This document shows, one piece after another, positions 30,351 through 37,921 of a DNA stretch of 64,000 bases. The position numbers and the translations under genes are program-made. The notes beneath the pieces were generated by a model. The model was not told the DNA's origin, searched no databases, and saw only the letters and a program-made list of their open reading frames with translations. This stretch comes from Winogradskyella helgolandensis (lineage in GTDB: Bacteria > Bacteroidota > Bacteroidia > Flavobacteriales > Flavobacteriaceae), in the NCBI RefSeq assembly GCF_013404085.1, contig NZ_JABFHO010000001.1, positions 2,057,001 to 2,121,000 of the forward strand. Reading direction: 5' to 3'. The first letter of the stretch is position 1; each line of letters starts with the position of its first letter.

Positions 30351-30687
30351 AGTAAATTTAAAATGATTGCGAAGATACTATTATTAAAGATAATTAAAAT
30401 AGAAGATCGGACAGGTTTTATAGAACGTTTAAATTTTTGTAATTAATTTTTGACTTTTAACTCATCTACACCATGATTTATTTAGCTTAGAATTTATTTT
30501 ATTTATAGTCTAAAAAAGATCATACGAGTTATACTATTATTCATTTTGTATTACTTTATATCTAGCGAACATGATCTAATGAATGTAAAATCATTTATAA
30601 AGTATTTGTGTTAATGGTTAATTTACGCTCATTAGTTTTTATGAAAACATTAATGTATTTTAAAGTTTTACTTGGTATTTTTACGGC
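30351..30687. other. Intergenic region between prfC and idi
   Basis: This 337-base divergent region contains no gene I can support. TATTTTTA at 30676-30683, one mismatch from TAnnTTTG, lies just before idi and may be its promoter, giving an almost leaderless transcript. Nothing else notable was seen. Confidence 0.5.
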
Positions 30688-31215
30688 ATGATAGAAGAGC
30701 AAGTCATCTTAGTAGATGAAAATGATAATAAAATTGGTTTAATGCCAAAAATGGAAGCGCATGAAAAGGCACTTTTACATCGTGCGTTTTCCGTATTTAT
30801 ATTTAATAATAAAAATGAATTGATGCTTCAGCAGCGTGCGATGCATAAATATCATACACCTGGTTTGTGGACCAATACATGTTGCAGTCATCAGCGTGAT
30901 GGTGAAAGTAATTTAGAAGCAGGAAAGCGACGCTTACAAGAAGAAATGGGTTTTGTTACAGACTTAGAAGAGAAGACTTCATTTATTTATAAAGCACCTT
31001 TTGATAATGGATTAACCGAGCATGAATACGATCATGTAATGGTTGGATATTATAATGATAATCCAAATATTAATCCTGATGAAGTGGCCAGCTGGAAATG
31101 GATGTCCCTTGAGGCTGTAAAAACAGATATAGCTCAAAACCCACAATTTTACACCGCTTGGTTCAAAATTATTTTTGAAAAATTTTACGAATTCATAAAT
31201 GTTAATAAACAATAA
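30688..31215 (+). CDS. idi: Isopentenyl-diphosphate delta-isomerase, type I
   Basis: A 175-residue Nudix-fold enzyme that interconverts IPP and DMAPP in isoprenoid synthesis. The catalytic cysteine aligns with C66 in NTCCSH, and the catalytic/metal glutamates with E111 and E113 in EHEYDH. The Nudix-like helix EAGKRRLQEEMGF is clear. Its stop codon shares one base with the start of the next gene (TAATG), so translation of the two is coupled. Confidence 0.96.
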   Translation: MIEEQVILVDENDNKIGLMPKMEAHEKALLHRAFSVFIFNNKNELMLQQRAMHKYHTPGLWTNTCCSHQRDGESNLEAGKRRLQEEMGFVTDLEEKTSFIYKAPFDNGLTEHEYDHVMVGYYNDNPNINPDEVASWKWMSLEAVKTDIAQNPQFYTAWFKIIFEKFYEFINVNKQ

Positions 31216-31625
31216 TGAAGGTTACAGTACACAGAAAAGCACATTTTAATGCAGCTCATAGGCTTTATAGAAAGGATTGGACTTTTGAGAAGAATGAAGT
31301 CGTATTTGGTTTGTGTAATAATCCTAATTTTCATGGTCATAATTATGAATTAATAGCTAGTGTAACAGGCGATATTGATCCTGAAACTGGATATGTTATT
31401 GACATTAAAACATTGAAAGATATTATTAAATCAGAAGTTGAAGATGCCTTTGATCATAAGAATTTAAATGTTGAAGTACCAGAATTTAAAGATCTAAACC
31501 CAACAGCCGAGAATATTGCAGTGGTCATCTACAATAAAATTAAACCTAAACTCAACCCTAAATTTCAACTCGAAATTACCCTCTACGAAACACCTCGTAA
31601 CTTTGTGACGTATTCGGGAAATTAA
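31215..31625 (+). CDS. 6-pyruvoyl-tetrahydropterin synthase / QueD family protein
   Basis: A 136-residue T-fold enzyme. Zinc ligands are H15 (FNAAH) and H40/H42 (FHGH), and the catalytic Cys is C34 in GLCNNPNFHGH. The sequences CNNPN-x-HGHNY, TGYVIDIKTLK, DHKNLN and LYETPRNFV resemble eukaryotic PTPS more than E. coli QueD. The reaction could be tetrahydropterin or queuosine-precursor synthesis; sequence alone does not decide. It is coupled to idi by a one-base overlap, and manA starts nine bases later. Confidence 0.88.
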   Translation: MKVTVHRKAHFNAAHRLYRKDWTFEKNEVVFGLCNNPNFHGHNYELIASVTGDIDPETGYVIDIKTLKDIIKSEVEDAFDHKNLNVEVPEFKDLNPTAENIAVVIYNKIKPKLNPKFQLEITLYETPRNFVTYSGN

Positions 31626-31634
31626 TATAAAAAC

Positions 31635-32597
31635 ATGCTATATCCGCTAAAATTTCAACCCATTCTAAAAGATAAAATTTGGGGAGGAGAAAAGTTAAAT
31701 CAACATTTTAATAAGAATTCTAATTCTAAAAATTTAGGAGAAAGCTGGGAGATAAGTACCGTTCCTAATGATATATCTGTTGTTTCAAATGGAGAATTAA
31801 AAGGACAATCACTTCAAGATTTAGTAAATAATTATAAATCTGACTTTTTAGGTCAAAAAAATTGGGGTCGGTTTGGTAACGAGTTTCCATTACTTATAAA
31901 ATTTATTGATGCTAAAGAAGATTTAAGTATTCAGTTACATCCAAATGATGAATTGGCAAAAAAACGACACAATTCATTTGGAAAAACTGAAATGTGGTAT
32001 GTAATGCAAGCTGATAAGGATGCTAATCTTATTGTAGGTTTCAAAGGTCTGATTGATAAAGCAACTTATTTAGAACATTTAGAACATAATACACTTACTG
32101 AAATCTTAAATTTTGACACAGTAAAAGAGGGGGATACTTATTTTATAGAAGCAGGAAGAGTTCATGCCATTGGAGCAGGTGTTTTATTAGCAGAAATTCA
32201 ACAAACTAGTGATGTTACATATCGTGTATACGATTGGGATCGTGTTGATGATGAAGGTAATGGGCGTGAATTACATAACGATATAGCCATTGATGCTTTT
32301 GATTTCGATATGGAGAATGATTTTCGAATCGATTATCAAAAACAAAAGAATGTGTCTAATGATATCGTAAGTTGTCCTTTCTTTACGACAAATTTTATAG
32401 AATTAACGTCTGAGCTAGATATCAAAAACACACATGATTCATTTTTAATATACATGTGTGTAGATGGAGATGTTGAAGTTTCTACAAATATTTTAACCGA
32501 ACGAATTTCAAAAGGAGAAACCATATTAATTCCTGCTGGTATTAAAAATTTTCAATTAAAATCCAAATATGGAAAACTTCTAGAAGTGTACGTTTAA
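31635..32597 (+). CDS. manA: Mannose-6-phosphate isomerase, class I
   Basis: A 320-residue cupin enzyme that interconverts mannose-6-phosphate and fructose-6-phosphate. Zinc-site motifs are Q-L-H-P-N-D, GKTEMWYV and EAGRVHAIGAGVLLAEIQQ; the arginine in VTYRVYDWDR follows. The short form matches the Firmicutes/Bacteroidota ManA. It follows the PTPS gene by nine bases, so idi, ptps and manA probably form one operon. Confidence 0.95.
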   Translation: MLYPLKFQPILKDKIWGGEKLNQHFNKNSNSKNLGESWEISTVPNDISVVSNGELKGQSLQDLVNNYKSDFLGQKNWGRFGNEFPLLIKFIDAKEDLSIQLHPNDELAKKRHNSFGKTEMWYVMQADKDANLIVGFKGLIDKATYLEHLEHNTLTEILNFDTVKEGDTYFIEAGRVHAIGAGVLLAEIQQTSDVTYRVYDWDRVDDEGNGRELHNDIAIDAFDFDMENDFRIDYQKQKNVSNDIVSCPFFTTNFIELTSELDIKNTHDSFLIYMCVDGDVEVSTNILTERISKGETILIPAGIKNFQLKSKYGKLLEVYV

Positions 32598-32647
32598 AAC
32601 TTCAGATAATAATTAACAATGAGAATCAAATAACTAAAAGGATTTAG

Positions 32648-32655
32648 TATTTTTG
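32648..32655 (+). promoter_or_regulatory. Bacteroidota -7 promoter element (TATTTTTG)
   Basis: TATTTTTG matches TAnnTTTG exactly, 24 bases before the small gene at 32680. A -33 element is not evident. Confidence 0.55.
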
Positions 32656-32679
32656 CGGTTATTATAAAAAATAATTATC

Positions 32680-32949
32680 ATGTCAAATAAAAGAGATTTA
32701 AAAAAAGATATCAATTACGTTTTAGGAGATATTATTGAAGCAGTATACGTTTGGGAATTAGCTAATTCTGAAAAACCAACAAAAGAAAGTGAAGCGGTTA
32801 TCGATGAAGCTATTGTAACGTTTGATGAGTTAATTGCTAGAGTAAACGATAGAAGTGCAGAAAATAAGAAAGCTCATTTTAAAGCTATTAATGCTGACCT
32901 TGAAGCAAAAGGAAGAGCGCTTATCGAAAAAATCAATAAATTAAAGTAA
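32680..32949 (+). CDS. Small conserved helical protein of unknown function
   Basis: An 89-residue, charged, mostly helical protein starting MSNKRDLKKDINYVLGDIIEAV. I do not recognise a named family, though proteins with this type of start are common in flavobacteria. No signal peptide, membrane segment or metal motif is seen. It has its own promoter match and is followed by the promoter of tRNA-Thr. Confidence 0.75.
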   Translation: MSNKRDLKKDINYVLGDIIEAVYVWELANSEKPTKESEAVIDEAIVTFDELIARVNDRSAENKKAHFKAINADLEAKGRALIEKINKLK

Positions 32950-32954
32950 ATTGA

Positions 32955-32985
32955 TTTGCAAATTTAAAAATCTAGTTTAAATTTG
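32955..32985 (+). promoter_or_regulatory. Consensus promoter of tRNA-Thr copy 2
   Basis: TTTG (32955-32958), a 19-base spacer and TAAATTTG (32978-32985) give a full match to the Bacteroidota promoter consensus. Confidence 0.8.
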
Positions 32986-32990
32986 CGCTC

Positions 32991-33020
32991 GCTTACCGAA
33001 TATAAGGTAAGCATTTTTTT
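32991..33020 (+). terminator. Terminator-like hairpin between promoter and tRNA-Thr copy 2
   Basis: A stem GCTTACC/GGTAAGC (32991-32997 with 33006-33012) followed by ATTTTTTT directly touches the first base of the tRNA. It repeats the promoter-hairpin-tRNA arrangement of the copy at 14497, although the stem sequence is different. Confidence 0.7.
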
Positions 33021-33094
33021 GCCGATGTAGCTCAGCTGGCTAGAGCAGCTGATTTGTAATCAGCAGGTCGTGGGTTCGAGTCCCTCCATCGGCT
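33021..33094 (+). tRNA. tRNA-Thr (anticodon UGU), second copy
   Basis: Identical to the tRNA at 14497 except for one base in the 3' acceptor strand, which turns the G-U pair into G-C. Anticodon TGT; CCA is not encoded. It is a single-gene transcript, ended by the hairpin at 33105. Confidence 0.97.
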
Positions 33095-33104
33095 CTTAAA
33101 AAGT

Positions 33105-33137
33105 AAAAATCCAATCATGTTTATGATTGGATTTTTT
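33105..33137 (+). terminator. Terminator of tRNA-Thr copy 2
   Basis: A 14-bp stem (33105-33118 with 33123-33136) with loop GTTT has a T-run built into its 3' arm. It lies 10 bases after the tRNA. Confidence 0.88.
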
Positions 33138-33201
33138 ATTTTCAAAGTTATTCAAACGTAGTAAAACTTAGTATGAATAAGGAATACTTGTTAGAATTGT
33201 A

Positions 33202-33912
33202 CTATTCAGCAGAATTTCTAATTGCTATAGTTTCACCTAATTTTTTACCGTAAAGCGAATTTTTAACTTTCGGACTTAGATTATTATAAATAGAATCGAT
33301 GTAAACCGGATTAGCATTTCGTGCTTCATATAAGGCTAAATAAGGTGCAATCTCACTGTCGTTATTATTTATAGCATATTGAATTGTATATGCGTATTTA
33401 CGCTTTATAATGTTATCAGCTACTTTATTCAGAGAGTCTAAGGTAATACTATCATTTTTATTTTGAGCCATAAAACTAGCTTCTATAATATCTAAATTTC
33501 TATCGTTATATCTAGACATCACTTCTAAGTATTCCTCTAAAAGAGATTGTTGTTTTGACCCTTTTATTTCATAATCATAATTAAAGCTCTTCAACGTAGT
33601 CGTTATTTCGGTAACTCCTTTATCAGCAAAAAATGGGATATAATTTTCTTCACCATCATTTTTAAACAATTTTAAGTAGAGTAGAATAGGCTCTTCTAAG
33701 TTAGTGTGCAGTGTAAATTCTGATTCACCTGTTATAGACATAGAATCTAAATCTACAATACTAGAATCTCCATCTTTCTGAAGATAAACAACTCCCTTTT
33801 TTAGCCCTTTAATACTTCCTTTTAATGTAAAGTTGGCATCCTTGTCTTTACTGCAAGAAACAACCAATGCTACTAAAATTATGAGACTTAATACTTTGTT
33901 TAATTTTATCAT
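33202..33912 (-). CDS. DUF4369 lipoprotein
   Basis: A 236-residue predicted lipoprotein. The signal peptide ends in a lipobox (LVVSC, Cys about 20), and the mature part starts with a DUF4369-like beta domain (FTLKGSIKGLKKGVVYLQK ... DSMSITGESEFTL). In Bacteroidota this domain often heads thioredoxin-like envelope proteins, but no thioredoxin C-x-x-C domain follows here; the C-terminal half is helical. It lies 51 bases downstream of the DUF819 gene on the same strand. Confidence 0.78.
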   Translation of the reverse strand: MIKLNKVLSLIILVALVVSCSKDKDANFTLKGSIKGLKKGVVYLQKDGDSSIVDLDSMSITGESEFTLHTNLEEPILLYLKLFKNDGEENYIPFFADKGVTEITTTLKSFNYDYEIKGSKQQSLLEEYLEVMSRYNDRNLDIIEASFMAQNKNDSITLDSLNKVADNIIKRKYAYTIQYAINNNDSEIAPYLALYEARNANPVYIDSIYNNLSPKVKNSLYGKKLGETIAIRNSAE

Positions 33913-33963
33913 GTTTTGCTAAATAATTAGGTGCGCAAATATCTTATAATTGTTTTAATATTA

Positions 33964-35673
33964 CTAGCCTGCAGCAGCTATTTTCATAAGTTCTGCGCAA
34001 AGAATTGCACCATAGGTTCCAACAACATAACCAAATACAGCCAGCAAAGCACCAACAGTAGCTAAGGAAGGGTGGAATGCAGCTGCAACAACGGGAGCAG
34101 ATGCTGCTCCGCCAACATTAGCTTGACTTCCTACAGCCAAAAAGAAGAATGGTGCTTTTATTAGTTTGGCAACTAAAATTAATAACAATGCATGTATTGT
34201 CATCCAAACTAAGCCAATCAATATTAATCCTGGATTTTCAAATATTTTTCCTAAATCCATTTTCATACCTATTGTAGCTACAAGAATATAAATAAATACA
34301 CTACCTATTTTGCTAGCACCTGCACCTTCATAATTTTTTGCCTTTGTAAATGATAATAGAACACCAATTAATGTCGCAATAGAAATAAGCCAAAAGAAAC
34401 CACTGCCAAAAGATGATAATGCACTTTTTGGATTACTTACTGCTTCAAAATTGTCTTTTAAATATACAGATATATTATCTGCGCCTAAATGTGCAACGGC
34501 AACAGCCCCAAATGCAAAAGCTAGAATTACAATTATATCGGTTAAGGATGGGTTTCTGGTTATTTTATCACTAAAGGCCTGTACTTTATTTTGAAGTTCA
34601 TCAATTGCTGTATTGTCTGCTTTAAACCATTTGTCTATCTTTTTACGTTTACCAATGCCTAGTAAAATTATCGCCATCCAAATATTAGCAACTACAATAT
34701 CTACTAAAACCATTCCTCCATAAAGTTCTTGATTAAATTCGTAAATCTCTAGCATAGCTGCTTGGTTTGCACCTCCGCCAATCCAACTACCCGCTAAGGT
34801 TGCTAAACCTCTCCAAGTGGCATCAAAACCAGCTCCTCCAACAGTTTCAGGAGAAAATGATGAGATTAATAAAATAGCAATAGGACCACCTATCACAATT
34901 CCTATTGTTCCTGTAAAGAACATTACCAACGCTTTCCAACCTAAATTAAAAATAGCTTTTAAGTCTATACTTAATGTAAGCAGGACCAATGAAGCTGGTA
35001 ATAAGTAACGACTTGCAATAAAGTAACTTTCTGAAATTTCATCAGAAATTAATCCAAAAGAATTAAATATAGCTGGGATTAAATAGCACATTAGTAATCC
35101 TGGTATAATGCGATAAAACTTATACCAAAATCCAGTTTTCTTGGATTCAGTATAAAACACTAAGCCTAAAGCCATCATTAACAAGCCAAATACAATAGCG
35201 TCGTTTTTGAATAGAACCCATTGATTAGCAGTTGCCTTTTCAACGTTTTGCTTTTTTAAGAGTTGTACATCATCCTCTAAAAAAAAATCTGAAGATATTA
35301 GATTAAAAAGTTCTTTGTCTTTAAAACGAACGTCAGTATTCATTTTTACATCGAATAATGACGCTTTTTTTTCAAAACTAATTTCTGAATCGCTTTGATA
35401 TTCAATGCTATGAATATTGTTGTTTTCTGAATAATTGAAAGTTCCTCTTGCTATTTTTTTATTCGGTATAAATTGGACAACTTGTGCTAAATCGTCAGTG
35501 ATACTGAATTGAATTTTAAAAGTAGTAAAGCTAATAGAATCAATTTTTACAGGAATTATAAATTCTTCAGAATGACTTGAATTTGGTTTTTCAAATGTTA
35601 GTGTTTGAGAAAAAGTAAAATTGATGCATAATAAGAAAAGTAGTAGGAATGATTTTTTAAATAATGATTTCAT
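33964..35673 (-). CDS. DUF819 family membrane protein with extra exported N-terminal domain
   Basis: A 569-residue protein. A signal peptide (about 1-22, ending FTFSQ) is followed by about 130 hydrophilic residues. The rest is a DUF819-type integral membrane domain with roughly ten or more helices, including the motif GSWIGGGANQAAM and the Gly-rich SQANVGGAASAPVVAAAF. DUF819 proteins resemble ion-coupled permeases; substrates are unknown. The N-terminal exported domain is not usual for the family and could bind a ligand or partner in the periplasm. The next gene downstream is a DUF4369 lipoprotein. Confidence 0.83.
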   Translation of the reverse strand: MKSLFKKSFLLLFLLCINFTFSQTLTFEKPNSSHSEEFIIPVKIDSISFTTFKIQFSITDDLAQVVQFIPNKKIARGTFNYSENNNIHSIEYQSDSEISFEKKASLFDVKMNTDVRFKDKELFNLISSDFFLEDDVQLLKKQNVEKATANQWVLFKNDAIVFGLLMMALGLVFYTESKKTGFWYKFYRIIPGLLMCYLIPAIFNSFGLISDEISESYFIASRYLLPASLVLLTLSIDLKAIFNLGWKALVMFFTGTIGIVIGGPIAILLISSFSPETVGGAGFDATWRGLATLAGSWIGGGANQAAMLEIYEFNQELYGGMVLVDIVVANIWMAIILLGIGKRKKIDKWFKADNTAIDELQNKVQAFSDKITRNPSLTDIIVILAFAFGAVAVAHLGADNISVYLKDNFEAVSNPKSALSSFGSGFFWLISIATLIGVLLSFTKAKNYEGAGASKIGSVFIYILVATIGMKMDLGKIFENPGLILIGLVWMTIHALLLILVAKLIKAPFFFLAVGSQANVGGAASAPVVAAAFHPSLATVGALLAVFGYVVGTYGAILCAELMKIAAAG

Positions 35674-35715
35674 GTGCTAGCTTTATTTAATCGCAAAATA
35701 CAAAATTTTAAAACT

Positions 35716-35743
35716 AAAAAAGTGACCGTTTCCGATCACTTTT
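35716..35743 (-). terminator. Terminator of the SPFH operon
   Basis: On the minus strand a 10-bp stem (AAAGTGATCG with CGGTCACTTT, one G-U) closed by a GAAA tetraloop is followed by T residues. The stop codon of the Arc-like gene lies inside the stem. Confidence 0.85.
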
Positions 35744-35915
35744 GTTCTGTTGAATTATCTTTTTGTTTGGGTTGTCTATTATGTTCTTTTAGATATTGCA
35801 TTAGCATCCATTCTATTTGACCGTTAGTACTACGAAATTCGTCCGAAGCCCATTTTTCAACGGCTTTCAGCATATCTTCATTCATTCGTAGTGCAAAGGC
35901 TTTCTTTTTAGACAT
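35736..35915 (-). CDS. Arc-type ribbon-helix-helix DNA-binding protein
   Basis: A 59-residue protein read on the minus strand from ATG at 35915 to TGA at 35736. It begins MSKKKAFALRMNEDMLKAVE, a typical RHH beta strand (KAFALRM) and helix A, followed by FRSTNGQIEWMLMQYLKEH for helix B. This matches small Arc family DNA-binding proteins, which act as dimers and often repress their own operon. It is the last gene of the SPFH operon, 10 bases after the PH-like gene. The Gln/Lys-rich tail is probably disordered. Confidence 0.85.
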   Translation of the reverse strand: MSKKKAFALRMNEDMLKAVEKWASDEFRSTNGQIEWMLMQYLKEHNRQPKQKDNSTEQK

Positions 35916-35925
35916 TATAGTTTTA

Positions 35926-36426
35926 TTAATTTAATTTCTGTTTATAAGTCGCTATTACGCTTTTTGCTTCGTCTTGTTTCTGTGTACCTATAAGTAGCTT
36001 TTTTCCGTTTTTCAAAATTAATTGAATTCCAATATCTCCAGAAACGTTTATGGCTTTACCTTTAGATTTATTCCAAAGTATACCGCCTTTTAGTCCCCAA
36101 CCTCCATATTCACCTATGGGATCATACGTTCTTACATAAGCCTTATCGATTTCAACCCATTTGATGATTTTAAAGTTCCAATGAAAAGGGAAAAATTTAT
36201 AATGAATTCCTTTTTCGTCTATTCGCGTAGTTAGTTTAAAGAAAAAGATTAATCCTGTAACTATAATTACGACAAGTATTAATCCGGTTAATTCTAAATC
36301 AGAAGATTTAGAAGGATCATCTAAGTACTCCTTTACATAAATTGATATAGGAACTATTGCACTTACTATTAAAAGAATAATAAGCCACACTTGATTAAAA
36401 CGTTGTTCTTCTTTAAAAATTCTCAT
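35926..36426 (-). CDS. Two-TM membrane protein with PH-like domain
   Basis: A 166-residue protein with two membrane helices (about 13-30 and 45-65), then a beta-rich domain of about 100 residues (RIDEKGIHYKFFPFHWNFKIIKW ... LILKNGKKLLIGTQKQDE). The layout resembles bacterial PH-domain membrane proteins. I cannot give a function. Its start codon overlaps the stop of the DUF4177 gene by one base, so it is translationally coupled within the SPFH operon. Confidence 0.8.
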   Translation of the reverse strand: MRIFKEEQRFNQVWLIILLIVSAIVPISIYVKEYLDDPSKSSDLELTGLILVVIIVTGLIFFFKLTTRIDEKGIHYKFFPFHWNFKIIKWVEIDKAYVRTYDPIGEYGGWGLKGGILWNKSKGKAINVSGDIGIQLILKNGKKLLIGTQKQDEAKSVIATYKQKLN

Positions 36427-36584
36427 TATCTATTTTTATCACGTTGAAAAACTACTGAAGACCAATTGACTCCAATATCCTTAACGACCCAACCTTCACG
36501 AGCATGTTGATTAAGAAGGTCTTCAAAATTTTGAATCCGGTTTCTAAAGCCTAGTTTGGGTGTCACTACTTTATATTCTTTCAT
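36426..36584 (-). CDS. Small DUF4177-like protein
   Basis: A 52-residue protein from ATG at 36584 to TAA at 36426 on the minus strand. The pattern MKEYKVVTPK ... NFEDLLNQHAREGWVVKDIG ... VVFQRDKN matches DUF4177, a tiny alpha/beta family of unknown role. Both ends are coupled: its start overlaps the stop of the glycine-rich gene (ATGA) and its stop overlaps the start of the PH-like gene (TAATG). Confidence 0.8.
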   Translation of the reverse strand: MKEYKVVTPKLGFRNRIQNFEDLLNQHAREGWVVKDIGVNWSSVVFQRDKNR

Positions 36585-36769
36585 AATGTGTCATTTTTAC
36601 GGTCTGCCTTAAAAATCACGAAGGCAAATATAATACCTATTAGTGTTCCGATAATTGAGCCAAATATTAAACCCGTTGCAATACTGTCTGTTATGGCACC
36701 AATTGTAGTGCCTATACTACTTCCAATAGCTGATCCTATACCGATACTAGAAATTTGTTTTTGATTCAT
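36581..36769 (-). CDS. Small glycine-zipper membrane protein
   Basis: A 62-residue protein with two hydrophobic, glycine-patterned helices (IGIGSAIGSSIGTTIGAI and LIFGSIIGTLIGIIFAFVIF). G-x-x-x-G patterns of this type pack membrane helices into oligomers. The C-terminus is charged. It lies one base after the SPFH gene and overlaps the next gene by four bases. Its function is unknown; it may assemble with the SPFH protein in the membrane. Confidence 0.78.
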   Translation of the reverse strand: MNQKQISSIGIGSAIGSSIGTTIGAITDSIATGLIFGSIIGTLIGIIFAFVIFKADRKNDTL

Positions 36770-36770
36770 T

Positions 36771-37658
36771 TTAATGATTTAAAGTTCCTGTGTTTAATAC
36801 TGGTGATGCATCCTTGTCACCACAAAGCACAACCATAAGATTACTTACCATTGCTGCCTTACGCTCTTCATCTAAATCTACAACATTTTTTTTACTGAGT
36901 TGTTCTATAGCCATTTCGACCATGCTCACAGCTCCTTCCACAATTTTATGTCGTGCAGCGACAATAGCTGTTGCTTGCTGACGCTTTAGCATAGCATTCG
37001 CAATTTCTTGCGCATAGGCTAAGTAACCAATACGTGCTTCTAAAACTTCGATGCCAGCAATGGATAAACGCTCGTCTATTTCTTTTTCTAAGGCATTGCT
37101 CACTTCATTAACACTAGAGCGTAAAGTAATATCTTCGTCAACACCTTCATCTGCAAAATTATCATAAGGATACATACTTGCTAATTTACGAACCGCGGCA
37201 TCGGTTTGTACGCGCACAAAATTTTCATAATTATCCACATCAAAAGCGGCTTTATAAGTGTTATGAACACGCCAAACTAATATGGTGCTGATCATTATTG
37301 GGTTTCCTAATTTATCATTCACTTTTAAACGTTCGCTATCAAAATTACTCGCTCTAAGTGAAATTTTCTTTTTAGTATAAAACGGGTTTACCCAATAGAA
37401 ACCATTCTTTTTTACGGTACCAACGTATTTTCCAAATAAAAGTAAAACTCTAGAACCATTGGGTTGTACCATTAAAAAACCGAAGGCCAACACTAGTGCT
37501 AAAATAACGCCAAACACGGGCCATCCTGTTTGTGTTATTGGAAATAAAGCAATACTTCCGAAGAAGAGTAATAAAAATAAAAAGAGCATTAAGTAGCCGT
37601 TAGCAGGGACGATGATTTTTTCTTCTTTCATGAGTTTAGGATTTAGTTGGTTAATCAT
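36771..37658 (-). CDS. SPFH/band 7 domain membrane protein
   Basis: About 295 residues. Two hydrophobic helices near the N-terminus ([19 protein letters not shown] and [17 protein letters not shown]) precede an SPFH domain ([20 protein letters not shown] ... [17 protein letters not shown]), then a coiled helix ([24 protein letters not shown]). Such proteins form large membrane rings or scaffolds and mark functional microdomains. The open frame runs back to TTG 37670; ATG codons at 37658 and 37631 are both possible starts, and I chose 37658 for its A-rich upstream. It is the first gene of a five-gene operon. Confidence 0.9.
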   Translation of the reverse strand: MINQLNPKLMKEEKIIVPANGYLMLFLFLLLFFGSIALFPITQTGWPVFGVILALVLAFGFLMVQPNGSRVLLLFGKYVGTVKKNGFYWVNPFYTKKKISLRASNFDSERLKVNDKLGNPIMISTILVWRVHNTYKAAFDVDNYENFVRVQTDAAVRKLASMYPYDNFADEGVDEDITLRSSVNEVSNALEKEIDERLSIAGIEVLEARIGYLAYAQEIANAMLKRQQATAIVAARHKIVEGAVSMVEMAIEQLSKKNVVDLDEERKAAMVSNLMVVLCGDKDASPVLNTGTLNH

Positions 37659-37671
37659 TTGTTTAATCAAT

Positions 37672-37722
37672 ATGATATTAAAATGATATCATAAAGATAT
37701 ACTTTAATTTATAAGTATGCAA
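37672..37722 (-). promoter_or_regulatory. SPFH operon promoter with possible Arc-type operator
   Basis: On the minus strand, TTG (37720-37722), a 20-base spacer and TATCTTTA (37692-37699) form a promoter one mismatch from consensus. The palindrome ATGATATCAT (37683-37692) abuts the -7 element and covers the expected start. A second ATGATAT (37672-37678) lies 11 bases away, one helical turn. RHH repressors bind short repeats of this type; binding by the operon's own RHH protein is inferred. Confidence 0.5.
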
Positions 37723-37769
37723 CTATTTTATTTTGTTACAGTATTTAAAAAAGAAATAAAAAATAAAGT

Positions 37770-37787
37770 TTGGCACAAGGTTTGCAT
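37770..37787 (+). promoter_or_regulatory. Sigma-54 (RpoN) promoter
   Basis: TTGGCACAAGGTTTGCAT has the invariant GG (37772-37773) and GC (37784-37785) exactly ten bases apart and agrees with TGGCAC-N5-TTGCA. It points rightward, away from the SPFH operon, into a region with no gene on the plus strand for 1.6 kb. The predicted start is near 37797. Confidence 0.65.
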
Positions 37788-37796
37788 ACTATTAAT

Positions 37797-37905
37797 TGTA
37801 ATGATTACTACAGCTGTTATCAATGGATAACGGAACTACAAAGTAGTAACATTACGTTGGTTGGTTAGTTAGAAAAAGCATCTCGTGGTTGGGATGCTTT
37901 TCATT
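37797..37905 (+). ncRNA. Predicted sigma-54-dependent small RNA
   Basis: Starting at the expected +1, bases 37798-37811 pair with 37843-37855 in a 13-bp stem with one bulged A. It encloses a second 6-bp hairpin, GTTATC-AATG-GATAAC (37816-37831). An 11-bp terminator stem (37874-37884 with 37891-37901) with TTTTC follows. No convincing protein is encoded; the ATG at 37801 gives only nine codons. I recognise no known RNA family. The existence of the transcript is inferred from promoter, structure and terminator lying in register. Confidence 0.5.
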
Positions 37906-37921
37906 TTAGGTTGGTTAAGTT

